Assembly: GCA_016286555.1 (NCBI GenBank)
Contig: JAEETA010000008.1
Location: forward strand, 1-64,000
Length of the DNA stretch: 64,000 nt
Reading direction: 5' to 3'
From: Lachnospiraceae bacterium
GTDB taxonomy: Bacteria; Bacillota; Clostridia; Lachnospirales; Lachnospiraceae
The notes under the pieces were generated by a model. It was given only the letters and a program-made list of their open reading frames with translations. It was not told where the DNA came from and did not search any database. Every line of letters starts with the position of its first letter. The first letter of the stretch is position 1. The position numbers and the translations under genes were made by a program. This document shows, piece after piece, positions 42,982 through 52,359 of the stretch.

Positions 42982-43647
42982 TTAATGTGCCAGGATTTCC
43001 GCCACATCTGCCGGTTTCTCGGCAAACACATCAGCGCCCTGCTCCACCAGGAAATCCCGATCCCGGAAGCCCCAGAGGGCGGCGATGCAGGGAAGGCCGG
43101 AATTCACCGCAGTCTGCAGATCCACCTCGGAATCTCCGATGTAGACGGACTCTTCTGCAGTGGCCCCCAGCTCCTCCAACGCGATCCGCACCATGTCGGG
43201 AGCGGGCTTGCGGTTCACCCCGGGGCGCTCTCCGATGGCCACATCCACATACTCTGCAAAAAATCGCTCGTTCAGCTCCTTCACGGCAGGGTCGATCTTG
43301 TTGGAAACGATAGCCATTCGGTACCCCTGCTCCTTCAGGGTCTTCATCAGGGGCAGGATGCCGTCGTAGGGGCCGGTTTTGTCCAGGCAATGGGCGGTGT
43401 AGTACTCCCGAAAAACAGGGATCATCTCATCGATGGTGCTCTCCGGAGTGCCCTCCGGCACGGCGCAGGAAACGGCAAAGCGGATGCCGCTGCCAAAGAA
43501 TCTGCGGTACTCCTCCAAGGTCCGCTGCGGAAGTCCAAAGCGCTCCAGCACGTAGTTTACGGCATCCGTCAGATCCTCCAGCGTATTCAGAACAGTGCCG
43601 TCCATGTCAAAAATGACGGTATTGATATGTGACTTCATTCTTTCCAT
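42982..43647 (-). CDS. HAD-family phosphatase (phosphoglycolate phosphatase-like)
   Basis: Motif I is VIFDMDGTVLNT, motif II IVSNK, motif III KPAPD and motif IV GDSEVD. A cap domain lies between the first two. These match the Gph/PGPase subgroup that dephosphorylates small metabolites such as phosphoglycolate. The product is about 221 residues from ATG 43647; another ATG three codons on (43638) is equally possible, and the frame opens much further upstream. Neither start has a strong ribosome site, so the N-terminus is uncertain. Confidence 0.87.
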   Translation of the reverse strand: MERMKSHINTVIFDMDGTVLNTLEDLTDAVNYVLERFGLPQRTLEEYRRFFGSGIRFAVSCAVPEGTPESTIDEMIPVFREYYTAHCLDKTGPYDGILPLMKTLKEQGYRMAIVSNKIDPAVKELNERFFAEYVDVAIGERPGVNRKPAPDMVRIALEELGATAEESVYIGDSEVDLQTAVNSGLPCIAALWGFRDRDFLVEQGADVFAEKPADVAEILAH

Positions 43648-43822
43648 AAATAAAATCCAATCTGTACCCTGCTTTTCTCCGCGGACATCAAATTTCTCGA
43701 TTTTTCCGCCAAATTCCTTCAGGTACCCCCTCAATCTATCATTTTCTTCCCCCTTCTTCAACGCAAAACCCCCTGTTTTCGCGTTTTTTGTCTATTTCTA
43801 AATTGTATGCAAATTTTTTGAC

Positions 43823-43902
43823 AATACAGATGATTCCCTTGATTTTTCTGTATTCGAATTGCATAATAATTAATGGATGCGTGCCCCCCCAAAAAGGGGG
43901 GC
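43823..43902 (+). promoter_or_regulatory. Promoter, inverted repeat and C/G hairpin before the hydrogenase-chemoreceptor gene
   Basis: A TTGATT -35 (43839-43844) and CATAAT -10 (43862-43867) have a 17-base spacer. An 8-bp inverted repeat AATACAGA / TCTGTATT (43823-43830, 43847-43854) brackets the -35, a probable operator. In the leader, GCCCCCC and GGGGGGC (43883-43902) form a strong hairpin. The rest of this gap of about 310 bases is AT-rich with no further gene. Confidence 0.6.
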
Positions 43903-43957
43903 GTTCAGTTTCCGCCTGCAACCTGTAAATGCGTGCTTTGTATTTGGGAGAAAGAGT

Positions 43958-45889
43958 ATGAGTGTTGTTCGGACCAACGAAAAATGTATCGGTTGTAACC
44001 GCTGTATACGTTCCTGCAGCTGCATGGGTGCCAACATCGCCGTGGAGCAGGAAAGAGGCAATTCCATCCAGGTCGATCCGAAGAAGTGCATCGCCTGCGG
44101 CGCCTGCATTGACGCCTGCGAGCACGGTGCCAGAGAGTACGAGGACGATGTGGAGCGCTTTTTCGCTGATCTGAAGAAGGGGACGAAGATCTCCGTTCTT
44201 ATCGCGCCTGCATTTCTGGCAAACTATCCTCATGAATATGAGAAGTTCCTGGGCATGCTGAAGAAGCTGGGCGTAAGTCGTTTCGTCAGCGTCTCCTTTG
44301 GTGCGGACATCTGCACCTGGGGCTACATCAAGTACATCACCGAGCACAATTTCTACGGTGGCATTTCCCAGCCCTGTCCTGCAGTGGTGGGCTACATCGA
44401 GCGCTATGTTCCCGAAGTACTGCCGAAGCTGATGCCGGTCCACAGCCCCATGATGTGCACCGCTGTTTATATGAAGAAGTACATGGGCATCAGCGACAAG
44501 CTGGCTTTCATCAGCCCCTGTATCGCAAAGAAAAACGAGATCGACGACCCCAACTGCGGCGGTTACATCTCCTACAACCTGACCTTCTCCAAGCTGGCTG
44601 CCTATCTGCGGGCAAATCCCGTCAGCGGCGCTACGCCTTACAAGGATGAGATCGAGTACGGCCTGGGCTCCATTTATCCCATGCCCGGCGGTCTGAAGGA
44701 AAATGTGTACTGGCTCCTGGGTGAGGATGCCCTGGTCCGCCAGATGGAGGGCGAGAAGCATATGTACGAGTACCTCCAGCGGAACAAGGATCGCATCAAG
44801 GGCGGAAAGACTTCCTACCTCTTCATCGATGCTCTGAACTGCTCCGGCGGTTGCCTCTACGGCACCGGCGTGGACAACCGCAAGACCATGAACGAGGATG
44901 TGTTCATGGCCATCCAGAAGATCAAGATCGACAGCAAAAACGCCTCAAAGAAATCCGCATGGGGCAGAAATCTTACCCCCGAGAAGCGCCTGGCCGCTCT
45001 GAACAAGCAGTTCGCTAATCTGCGGCTGGAGGACTTCCTCCGGAAGTACACGGATCGCAGCAGGGACTGCGCTTACAAGATGCCCACGGAAGCCGAGATC
45101 CAGGCAATCTTCAAGCGCATGCGCAAGACGGATCCCGAGAAGCAGCACATCGACTGCGGATGCTGCGGATACGAGAGTTGCCGTGAAATGGCCATCGCTA
45201 TCCACAACAAGTTCAGCCATCGCCGGAACTGCGTCCACTACATCAAGGACAGAGCATACGAGGAGAAGGACAAGGCCATCGCTCTGGCCGACGAGGTAGG
45301 TTCCGTACAGGCAGAAATGAACGAGAAAAAAGCCTCAGTTGCCGTGGAGATCAACGAGAACTTCGAGAAGCTCCTGGATGCCATCGCACAGATCAAGAAG
45401 GTCAGCGATGAGAACGCTAAACAGACCGGTGATATCTCCGCCTCCATGGCTGATGTGGATCAGTTCGTGAAGGATCTGAAGGAAGTCATCAACGTCATCG
45501 GGAATTACCTGGAGAAACTGGGTGCCAACAACGCGGATGTCATCGCCATTTCCGAACAGACGAACCTGCTGGCACTGAACGCCTCCATCGAGGCTGCCCG
45601 TGCGGGTGAAGCCGGCAGAGGCTTTGCCGTGGTGGCTGACGAGATCAAGACCCTGGCAGAGAATTCCAAGAGCACCGCAGACGACAGTAACAAGAACAAC
45701 AACGATATCAAGGAGACCATCAGCAGACTCATCGTGGAGGCCGAGAAGCTCTCCGCCATCGTGGAGAACGTCAACAAGGTGGCGCAGAAGCTGGTGACTT
45801 CCTCCGAGAGAACCGGTGAATCCATCGGCACGATGGAGACCATGACAGAAAGCGTAGAGGACGCACTGAAGCAGGTGCTGGAATCTTAA
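43958..45889 (+). CDS. Soluble [FeFe]-hydrogenase-like protein fused to a chemoreceptor signalling domain
   Basis: The 643-residue protein begins with two 4Fe-4S ferredoxin motifs (C10/13/16/20 and C44/47/50/54). A [FeFe]-hydrogenase H-cluster domain (about 75-330) has ligands C140, C188, C295 and C299. A further 4Fe-4S (C400/403/408/425) follows, then a methyl-accepting chemotaxis domain with [20 protein letters not shown] (about 525-640). The proton-relay Cys next to the first cluster ligand is Pro139 (SQPCP in place of TSCCP), so a redox or H2 sensor is more likely than an efficient enzyme. No membrane helix is present. GGGAGAAAG precedes ATG 43958. Confidence 0.88.
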   Translation: MSVVRTNEKCIGCNRCIRSCSCMGANIAVEQERGNSIQVDPKKCIACGACIDACEHGAREYEDDVERFFADLKKGTKISVLIAPAFLANYPHEYEKFLGMLKKLGVSRFVSVSFGADICTWGYIKYITEHNFYGGISQPCPAVVGYIERYVPEVLPKLMPVHSPMMCTAVYMKKYMGISDKLAFISPCIAKKNEIDDPNCGGYISYNLTFSKLAAYLRANPVSGATPYKDEIEYGLGSIYPMPGGLKENVYWLLGEDALVRQMEGEKHMYEYLQRNKDRIKGGKTSYLFIDALNCSGGCLYGTGVDNRKTMNEDVFMAIQKIKIDSKNASKKSAWGRNLTPEKRLAALNKQFANLRLEDFLRKYTDRSRDCAYKMPTEAEIQAIFKRMRKTDPEKQHIDCGCCGYESCREMAIAIHNKFSHRRNCVHYIKDRAYEEKDKAIALADEVGSVQAEMNEKKASVAVEINENFEKLLDAIAQIKKVSDENAKQTGDISASMADVDQFVKDLKEVINVIGNYLEKLGANNADVIAISEQTNLLALNASIEAARAGEAGRGFAVVADEIKTLAENSKSTADDSNKNNNDIKETISRLIVEAEKLSAIVENVNKVAQKLVTSSERTGESIGTMETMTESVEDALKQVLES

Positions 45890-45945
45890 GATGATCCGAA
45901 AGGAGGCCGGATCCCGGGAGGCCGATTTCCCGGGAAAGCGAAAAA

Positions 45946-46908
45946 ATGAGAAAACGAATCACCAAGGTTTTAGCGTTGCTGACAGCGGCAGTCATGCTGC
46001 TGGCAGGATGCGGAAGCGCTCCGCAGGATAATACTGACATCCGTGTCGGTTCCCTGAAGGGCCCCACATCCATCGGCATCATTCAGATGATCCACAACGC
46101 GGAAGGATCCAGGTATCAGTTCACCATGGAGACCCAGGCGGACGTGCTGCTGGCATCCATGATCGCAGGAGATCTGGACATCGCTCTGATCCCTGCCAAT
46201 GTGGCATCGGTTCTTTACAACAAGACAAGCGGCGGCATCTCCGTCATCGACGTCAACACCCTGGGGGTGCTGTACATGGTCAGCGGAGAAAAATCCATCA
46301 AAAACATCAGCGACCTGTCAGGTCGCACGGTCTACACCACGGGCGCAGGCTCCACCCCCGAGTACGTGCTCCGCTACCTGCTGGAGCAATACGGGCTCTC
46401 GGACAGGGTGAACATCGAGTTTAAGTCCGAAGCAACCGAGGTGGCAGCGGTCCTGGCTCAGGATCCCGGCGCAGTCGGCCTCCTGCCCCAGCCCTTCGTG
46501 ACGGCAGCCATGGCGCAGAATGATGCTCTGTCCATCGTGCTGGATATGACCGCAGAGTGGAATGCACTGAACAACGGTTCCCAGCTGGTGACCGGCGTTA
46601 CGGTGGTACGGAATGACTTCCTGAAAGAGCACCCCACCGCAGTGTCCGCATTCCTGAAGGATCACGCGGCGTCCGCGGATTTTGTGAACTCCGACACGGA
46701 GACAGCTGCGGAATACGTGGCGGAAGCAGGCATCATCGAGAAGGCACCGGTGGCAAAGAAGGCCATTCCCTATTGCAACATCGTATGCATCTCCGGCTCC
46801 GACATGAAGAGTGCTCTGTCCGGCTATCTGCAGGCACTCTACGATCAGGATCCCAAGTCCGTCGGCGGCAGCCTTCCTGCCGATGATTTCTACGCAGATG
46901 TGAAATGA
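45946..46908 (+). CDS. NMT1/TauA-like ABC substrate-binding lipoprotein
   Basis: The 320-residue protein has a lipoprotein signal (LLAGCG) and a type II binding-protein fold: IRVGSLKGPTSIGIIQMI, AGDLDIALIPANVASVLYN, ISDLSGRTVYTTGAGSTPEY, and GLLPQPFVTAAM. Relatives bind sulfonates, nitrate or thiamine-precursor pyrimidines; the ligand here is not determined. The ATG has AAGGAGG about 40 bases upstream but only weak GGGAAAG near it. The stop overlaps the permease-ATPase start (ATGA). Confidence 0.9.
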   Translation: MRKRITKVLALLTAAVMLLAGCGSAPQDNTDIRVGSLKGPTSIGIIQMIHNAEGSRYQFTMETQADVLLASMIAGDLDIALIPANVASVLYNKTSGGISVIDVNTLGVLYMVSGEKSIKNISDLSGRTVYTTGAGSTPEYVLRYLLEQYGLSDRVNIEFKSEATEVAAVLAQDPGAVGLLPQPFVTAAMAQNDALSIVLDMTAEWNALNNGSQLVTGVTVVRNDFLKEHPTAVSAFLKDHAASADFVNSDTETAAEYVAEAGIIEKAPVAKKAIPYCNIVCISGSDMKSALSGYLQALYDQDPKSVGGSLPADDFYADVK

Positions 46909-48284
46909 GCAAAAAACAGTTAACGAAAAAAGCGGTAATCCTGCTGATCTGGCTGGGCCTGTGGCAGATTACCGCTTTGTGTGTGAATAATCCCATCTAC
47001 TTTGCCTCCCCCGCAGAAGTGGCGACGGAGCTTTTTGATAAGCTTCGCACTGCGGAATTCTGGGCATCGGTGGGAGGATCCCTCATCCGGATCCTCTCCG
47101 GCTTTCTCGCGTCCTTTTTACTGGGATATCTCTGCGCCTTCGCCGCCCACCGGTGGAAGTGGGTGGGAGACTTCCTCTCTCCTTTCATCACCCTCTTAAA
47201 ATCCGTACCCATCGCCGCCGTGGTGGTGATCCTGCTGATCTGGTGGGGCCCCCGGTATCTGGTGCTGTGCATCAGTATGATGGTGGTTTTCCCGAATATC
47301 TATTCCAATATGCGCACCGGACTCTCCGGCGCAGACAAAGGGCTTCTGGAACTGGCGAAAGTGCAGCGGATCCCGCTGTGGGAGTGCTTTTTCTGGATCT
47401 ATCGCCCCGCCTATCTCCCCTCCCTTCATGCAGCCGCCTCCGTATCCCTGGGGATCTGCTTTAAGTCGGGAGTTGCAGCGGAGGTCATCGGCCTGCCGGA
47501 GTTCTCCATCGGCGAGAGACTCTACCGGGACAAGATCTACCTGAACACGGCGGGCGTCTTCGCCTGGATCATCGTGGTGCTGGTGCTGAGCGCCGTGACG
47601 GAGCGATTGATCCTGAAGGGAATGAAGCAGCTGGCAAAGGTGCCGTGCGCCGTAGTGGAAGAAGCTGTGGCAACCCGCGACGAAACAAAGGGGCAAGCGG
47701 CAAACGCAGCGAACGAACAGCAGGTTCTGAGCGCACGGGGCATCCGGAAATCCTACGAAGGAAAAACATTTGTTGACACTGATGTCACAATGAACAAAGG
47801 ATGCATGTACTGTCTGAAGGCACCCTCCGGCGCCGGAAAATCGACTCTTCTGCGGATTCTGGCAGGGCTCACCTCTCCCGACGAGGGAACCGTGGAAGCA
47901 GGCAGGATCAGCATGGTCTTCCAGGAAAACCGGCTCATCGAGCAGGGAAATGTCTATCGCAATCTCCTCTTTGCAGGCTGTACAGGTGATCTGAAAGCAA
48001 AACTGGCGGGACTCCTGCCGGAGCGGACACTGCAGCTGCCCGCATCCTCCTTAAGCGGTGGTGAGAAGCGCAGACTATGCATCGCCATGGCACTGCTATG
48101 TCCCTCGGACATCGTGATCCTGGACGAGCCCTTCGCAGGACTGGATGAAACCACAAAGTTGGCGACAGCAGAATGGATCCTGGCTCATTTGCAGGGCAGA
48201 GCCCTTCTGTTTACCACCCATGAGACGGATCCGGAGATCCTGGCGGGAGCCCGGACGGTGGCCCTTTATAAATATGCAAAATAG
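46905..48284 (+). CDS. Fused ABC permease and ATPase (Tau/Ssu-type importer)
   Basis: The 459-residue protein joins a six-helix permease (about 1-250; FWASVGGSLIRILSGF, PFITLLKSVPIAAVVVILLI) to an ABC ATPase (about 268-459). The ATPase has Walker A APSGAGKST, signature LSGGEKRR, Walker B IVILDEPFAGLD and switch His in TTHE. These are usually two genes (tauC/tauB), so the fusion is notable and the ATPase is short. It is coupled by a 4-base overlap to the binding protein, giving a complete two-gene importer. Three-gene relatives import sulfonates, nitrate or thiamine precursors. Confidence 0.9.
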   Translation: MSKKQLTKKAVILLIWLGLWQITALCVNNPIYFASPAEVATELFDKLRTAEFWASVGGSLIRILSGFLASFLLGYLCAFAAHRWKWVGDFLSPFITLLKSVPIAAVVVILLIWWGPRYLVLCISMMVVFPNIYSNMRTGLSGADKGLLELAKVQRIPLWECFFWIYRPAYLPSLHAAASVSLGICFKSGVAAEVIGLPEFSIGERLYRDKIYLNTAGVFAWIIVVLVLSAVTERLILKGMKQLAKVPCAVVEEAVATRDETKGQAANAANEQQVLSARGIRKSYEGKTFVDTDVTMNKGCMYCLKAPSGAGKSTLLRILAGLTSPDEGTVEAGRISMVFQENRLIEQGNVYRNLLFAGCTGDLKAKLAGLLPERTLQLPASSLSGGEKRRLCIAMALLCPSDIVILDEPFAGLDETTKLATAEWILAHLQGRALLFTTHETDPEILAGARTVALYKYAK

Positions 48285-48374
48285 TCTGTAAAGCCTTGTA
48301 TTTTTGCACAATTTTGTCATAATAATGCATTAGAAAAATGCTTTTTATAAAGCAAAAACGAGGGGGAAATTTTC

Positions 48375-50366
48375 ATGAGAAAGACGATCAAAAGCAGACT
48401 TACGTTTGCGGTGATCCTGATCGTGGTGACCGTTATGCTGGTTTCCACCGCGATCATCGTCGGTGCATCCGGCAAAAAGCTCACCAATGAGCTGTCGGCA
48501 GAACTCCAGATCAATGCTGACAAGTATGCCAACTCCATCAACAGCTGGATCGAGATGGAAAAGGGTCTGAATGCCGCAGGTGCAGCCGCTTTTGCAGCAC
48601 TTCCGGAAGGGTCTTATGACAGACCGCACATTCAGAGCATTGTCACCACGGAAGCCCAGGGACATCCCGAGCTGCTGAACCTCTACTACGGTATGGAAGA
48701 CAAGCAGCACATCCAGATGGATCCCAACGCTACGGTTCCCGACGGCTACGATCCCACCGCCAGAGGCTGGTACAAGGCAGCGAAGGCAGCCGGAACCACC
48801 ATCGTCACCGACCCTTACATGGACGTGCTCATCGGCGGTATGTGTATCACCATCGCCACTCCCGTTTATCGGAACGGCGCCCTGGTGGGTGTCCTGGGAG
48901 CGGATTTTACCCTGGATTATATTTCGGACGTCATGAACAGCATCCCTTATGATAAGGGTGAGTACGGATTCCTCATCGACGCATCCGGCAACTATATCAT
49001 GCACGAGAGCGACGCTTACCTGCCCGGTGAAGATGTGGCCACCGCAGTGGCGAGTGTCATGCCCGGCATCTCCGCCATCGTCACCAATCCCGGCAGCGAT
49101 GTGCTGAAGGTAGCGGATTACGACGGGGAGAGCAACTACATGGCCACCTCCGTCATCGATGGCTGCGGCTGGTCCCTGGGACTGGCGCTTCCCGCAAGCA
49201 ATGTGATGGGCACCACCTATCGCCTCATCGCCACCGGCGCTCTGATCACCGTCATCGCCATCGCAGCGGTCATCTTTATCATGACCGGCCTCATCGGCAA
49301 TGTGCTCTCTCCCATGGCGGACATGAAGACCTTCATCAAGGAAAAAGTCATCGGCGAAAGCAATGTGAAAAAATCCGACTCCGAAGTGGAGGAGATCCGG
49401 TACCTGCTGACAGAGCTGGAGAACCGTGTCATCGATACCATCCACAAGACCAAGGAAGAATCCCAGCTCATTAAGGATAAAATGACATCTGCGTCGGATA
49501 AGATCATCGAGATCAACGACAGCATCGGCGAGATCAATGCAGCCATGACCCGCACCACCGGCGGTATCGAGAGTCAGACCGACAGCATCGAGAGCATCGA
49601 GCAGATCTGTAACGAAGTCAGTGCCGCTGCAGAGTCCTTCGCAAACGATACGAAGGAAATGAGTGAGAGAACGGATGAGATCATCAGCCGCGTGAAGGGC
49701 ATGGTTCCCGAGATCCTCACCAACAAGAAGAATGCAGTGGATATGACCAACCAGTCCAGAGAAGATCTGGAAGATGCACTGAAGGGCATCCAGGTCATCG
49801 AGCAGATTGTGGACGTGGCCAGCGCCATCCAGAGCATTGCAAGCCAGACCAACCTGCTGGCTCTGAACGCCTCCATCGAAGCAGCACGTGCAGGCGAGGC
49901 CGGCAGAGGCTTCGCAGTTGTGGCAGGTGAGATCAACAGTCTGAGCACCACCACCAGCCAGGAAATCGACAAGGTCAACGCTCTGACCAAAGAAGTGACC
50001 GCCAATGTGGATCGTCTCTCCAAGGTCAGCGAACAGATCATCAAATTCCTGACGGACAAGGTGCTGAAGGATTACGACAATCTGGAGACCCTGGCAAACA
50101 ATTACATGGAAGATGCCAACTACTACAGCGAGATCAGCAACGGTCTCGGCACCGGATCCGAAGAGGTCAGCACCTCCATCGCGGAGATCAATCGCGTGCT
50201 GGAGCGCATCGGTTCCGCACAGCAGGAACTGACGGAAGCGGTGCACGACATCTCCGGCAACATGCAGAGCATCACCGAATCCAGCGAGAATGTATCGGTG
50301 GAGGCGGAAGAAGTGCTGGAGAGCATTTCTACCCTGCAGGAGACCACGAACAGATTCAACGTATAA
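48375..50366 (+). CDS. Methyl-accepting chemotaxis protein with dCACHE sensor
   Basis: The 663-residue protein has a helix at about 10-30 and a double-CACHE sensor (about 35-275). That sensor carries the residue pattern of amino-acid-binding dCACHE_1 domains ([22 protein letters not shown]). A second helix (about 282-305) and a chemotaxis signalling domain ([20 protein letters not shown] near 495) follow. No HAMP domain is obvious. AGGGGGAAA precedes the ATG. It probably directs motility toward amino acids or related ligands; the ligand is inferred only. Confidence 0.92.
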   Translation: MRKTIKSRLTFAVILIVVTVMLVSTAIIVGASGKKLTNELSAELQINADKYANSINSWIEMEKGLNAAGAAAFAALPEGSYDRPHIQSIVTTEAQGHPELLNLYYGMEDKQHIQMDPNATVPDGYDPTARGWYKAAKAAGTTIVTDPYMDVLIGGMCITIATPVYRNGALVGVLGADFTLDYISDVMNSIPYDKGEYGFLIDASGNYIMHESDAYLPGEDVATAVASVMPGISAIVTNPGSDVLKVADYDGESNYMATSVIDGCGWSLGLALPASNVMGTTYRLIATGALITVIAIAAVIFIMTGLIGNVLSPMADMKTFIKEKVIGESNVKKSDSEVEEIRYLLTELENRVIDTIHKTKEESQLIKDKMTSASDKIIEINDSIGEINAAMTRTTGGIESQTDSIESIEQICNEVSAAAESFANDTKEMSERTDEIISRVKGMVPEILTNKKNAVDMTNQSREDLEDALKGIQVIEQIVDVASAIQSIASQTNLLALNASIEAARAGEAGRGFAVVAGEINSLSTTTSQEIDKVNALTKEVTANVDRLSKVSEQIIKFLTDKVLKDYDNLETLANNYMEDANYYSEISNGLGTGSEEVSTSIAEINRVLERIGSAQQELTEAVHDISGNMQSITESSENVSVEAEEVLESISTLQETTNRFNV

Positions 50367-50381
50367 ATCGGAGCAGCAAAA

Positions 50382-50416
50382 CAAAAATCCCTCGCCGTCA
50401 TGGCGGGGGATTTTTT
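50382..50416. terminator. Bidirectional intrinsic terminator
   Basis: AAAAATCCCTCGCC / GGCGGGGGATTTTT arms followed by a T-run separate the convergent chemoreceptor and alpha/beta hydrolase genes. Confidence 0.88.
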
Positions 50417-50441
50417 ATGCGTATCTATGATTGGCACATGA

Positions 50442-51239
50442 TCATCCATTGCAGAAGGCAAAGACCTTGTCGTAGAAATCCTTTGCCTCTTCAAAGACTC
50501 CGTGGCCCAGGCCGGAATAGATGTAAAGCCTGCTGCCCTCGATGGATTCGTTCAGGATGTGGGACGCATCGTTCCCCACGGTTTTATCGTCGCTGCCGGC
50601 AATGATATAGGTGGGACAGGTGATGCGATCCAACTCTTCTCTTGCATCAAACCCCAGAATGGCATTGGCATTGATGAGGAAACGGTGATAATCCTTCGGT
50701 TTGGTAAAGGCTGCGATCATAGGGAAGATCTTCCTGTTTTTGCTCAAGTACCGCTCCGAATACATCTTCTCCGCGGTGTCCACCATCAGAGACTTATAGT
50801 CTCCCCTCCCGGCCATTTCCATCCAGCCGGAAACCGCGTCCCGCGCCACTTCGTTAGCATTGGGTGCGGTGACGGCCAGAATCAGCTTCTCCACCAGATT
50901 CGGGTACCGGATGGCGATACATTGCGCTATCATACCTCCCTGAGAAACTCCCAAAACGGAAGCACGGCCGATGCCCAGAGTTTTCATGGCCAGAACCTGA
51001 TCGTCCGCCATGTCCTCCATGGAATAGCCTTCCTGCATGTCGTTCTTACGGCTGAACATGTAGACGGTATAGTCCTTCAGATAACGCTGATAGGGCGCCG
51101 ACAAAAGCAATACCTTCCCCTTCACGGTGGCAAGGCCGTCGCTTAAGCCGGGCAGCACGACGAGTTTTTTCTTCCCCTTTCCGAAGGCGACATAGTACAT
51201 ATCGGTGTCACCGACGGGTACGCATCCGTTCTTGTACAT
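50442..51239 (-). CDS. Alpha/beta hydrolase
   Basis: The 265-residue protein has an alpha/beta-hydrolase core with LVVLPGLSDG (oxyanion region), nucleophile elbow GVSQGG, an Asp in AGSDDKTVG, and catalytic His in SGLGHGVFEE. The lid is small, as in peptidase S33-type esterases and lactonases. There is no signal peptide. ATG 51239 follows GGGAGAGG closely; an alternative start eight codons upstream exists. It is monocistronic; substrate unknown. Confidence 0.88.
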   Translation of the reverse strand: MYKNGCVPVGDTDMYYVAFGKGKKKLVVLPGLSDGLATVKGKVLLLSAPYQRYLKDYTVYMFSRKNDMQEGYSMEDMADDQVLAMKTLGIGRASVLGVSQGGMIAQCIAIRYPNLVEKLILAVTAPNANEVARDAVSGWMEMAGRGDYKSLMVDTAEKMYSERYLSKNRKIFPMIAAFTKPKDYHRFLINANAILGFDAREELDRITCPTYIIAGSDDKTVGNDASHILNESIEGSRLYIYSGLGHGVFEEAKDFYDKVFAFCNG

Positions 51240-51378
51240 TTTCCTCTCCCATAAGAAACGCACTTCTGTAGTGTTAAGGTATATCCCCCACGTGACGGGC
51301 AGATTATGGAAACCACATCACATTCTCATTGTACTCTGCTTTTTCGGATTTGTCATTCTCTGTCGAAAAATCGGCATA

Positions 51379-51410
51379 GAAAAACTCCCGACAGGAACCG
51401 GGAGTTCTTC
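51379..51410 (-). terminator. Terminator of the isomerase/oxidoreductase operon
   Basis: AACTCCCG / CGGGAGTT arms are followed on the minus strand by five T residues, 39 bases past the isomerase stop. The remainder of this gap of about 200 bases holds no gene. Confidence 0.8.
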
Positions 51411-51448
51411 TTAAGGAGGGTGGAAATATCTGAACCTCCGGGTTTGGA

Positions 51449-52333
51449 TCAGTCGATCTCCCGGAGCAGATTCATCAGAGAGGTGTGTGCCAGGGTAAAT
51501 GCCTCGAGTCCCGTGAGCTTCTTGCCCTCTTCGAAGGTAGGGATCTTGTGACCTTCCCGCTGAAGTCCTCCCAGTCCGTCGAACTCAAAGAGATGGGGCT
51601 CCAGGGAGAGGAATCCCTTGAATCCGGAGGCAAAGAGCTTTGTCAGGATCTCCTTTACATTGCCGTCACCGAAACCTACGGGAACCACCTTGCCGCTGCC
51701 CTTAATGGCATCCTTCACATGGATGTAGGCAATATAATCTTTCATCAGCTCGTAAGCTTCCAGGGTATCCTGGCCCACCTGCACGAAGTTTGCAAAATCA
51801 AACACTGCCTTGAAATGATCTCCGTAAAAGGTATCCATGATCTCACGGCATTCCTTCGCCCTGTCACCGTAGATACCCTTCTCGTTCTCGTGAAGGAGCA
51901 CCGCATCGTTTGCCTTCGCATAGTCCGCAAAACGTCCCAGACGCTCAAAGACCTCGTCACGAACGGCAGAGCTGCGCACCTCCTTCTCCTCTTCTTCCTT
52001 CGGCAGGTAGAAGCTGAACATCCGGATATTCTTCGTATCCATCCTGTGGGCGATCTCCACAGCTCTCTTAAAGTCCTCAAAATGAGGTGCAAAAGGATCC
52101 TCGATACCGATCTTCCCCAGGGGGGACCCCAGAGCGGAAAGCCTGATCCCCGCATCTTCCAGGCGCTTTTTGATTTCCCCGACCTTCGCATCATCGTGGA
52201 AGATCAGGTTATTTCCATCCACGCCGCGCATCTCGATATAATGAATCCCCAGTCCTTTGCAACCGTCAATCTGGGCATCCAGTTCCTGTGCGATCTCATC
52301 CGCAAATCCCGTGAGCAGTTCATAGTTTTCCAT
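51449..52333 (-). CDS. Sugar phosphate isomerase/epimerase (xylose-isomerase-like TIM barrel)
   Basis: The 294-residue protein fits the AP-endonuclease-2 superfamily, with IHYIEMRGVDGNNLI, RLSALGSPLGKIGIEDP, LLHENEKGIYGD, VFDFANFVQVGQD and the metal-site IHVKDA then SLEPHL. Members isomerise or epimerise sugars and inositols using a divalent metal. AAAGGATG favours the ATG at 52333. It lies 26 bases after the oxidoreductase gene, and the pair probably oxidises then rearranges a sugar or polyol. Confidence 0.9.
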   Translation of the reverse strand: MENYELLTGFADEIAQELDAQIDGCKGLGIHYIEMRGVDGNNLIFHDDAKVGEIKKRLEDAGIRLSALGSPLGKIGIEDPFAPHFEDFKRAVEIAHRMDTKNIRMFSFYLPKEEEEKEVRSSAVRDEVFERLGRFADYAKANDAVLLHENEKGIYGDRAKECREIMDTFYGDHFKAVFDFANFVQVGQDTLEAYELMKDYIAYIHVKDAIKGSGKVVPVGFGDGNVKEILTKLFASGFKGFLSLEPHLFEFDGLGGLQREGHKIPTFEEGKKLTGLEAFTLAHTSLMNLLREID

Positions 52334-52359
52334 GACATTCATCCTTTCATCAACGCTGA

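Noticed and set aside
48345..50384. A minus-strand open frame of 679 codons opposite the dCACHE chemoreceptor.
   Set aside because: The plus strand encodes a complete chemoreceptor with a ribosome site. The antisense product has no recognisable domain.
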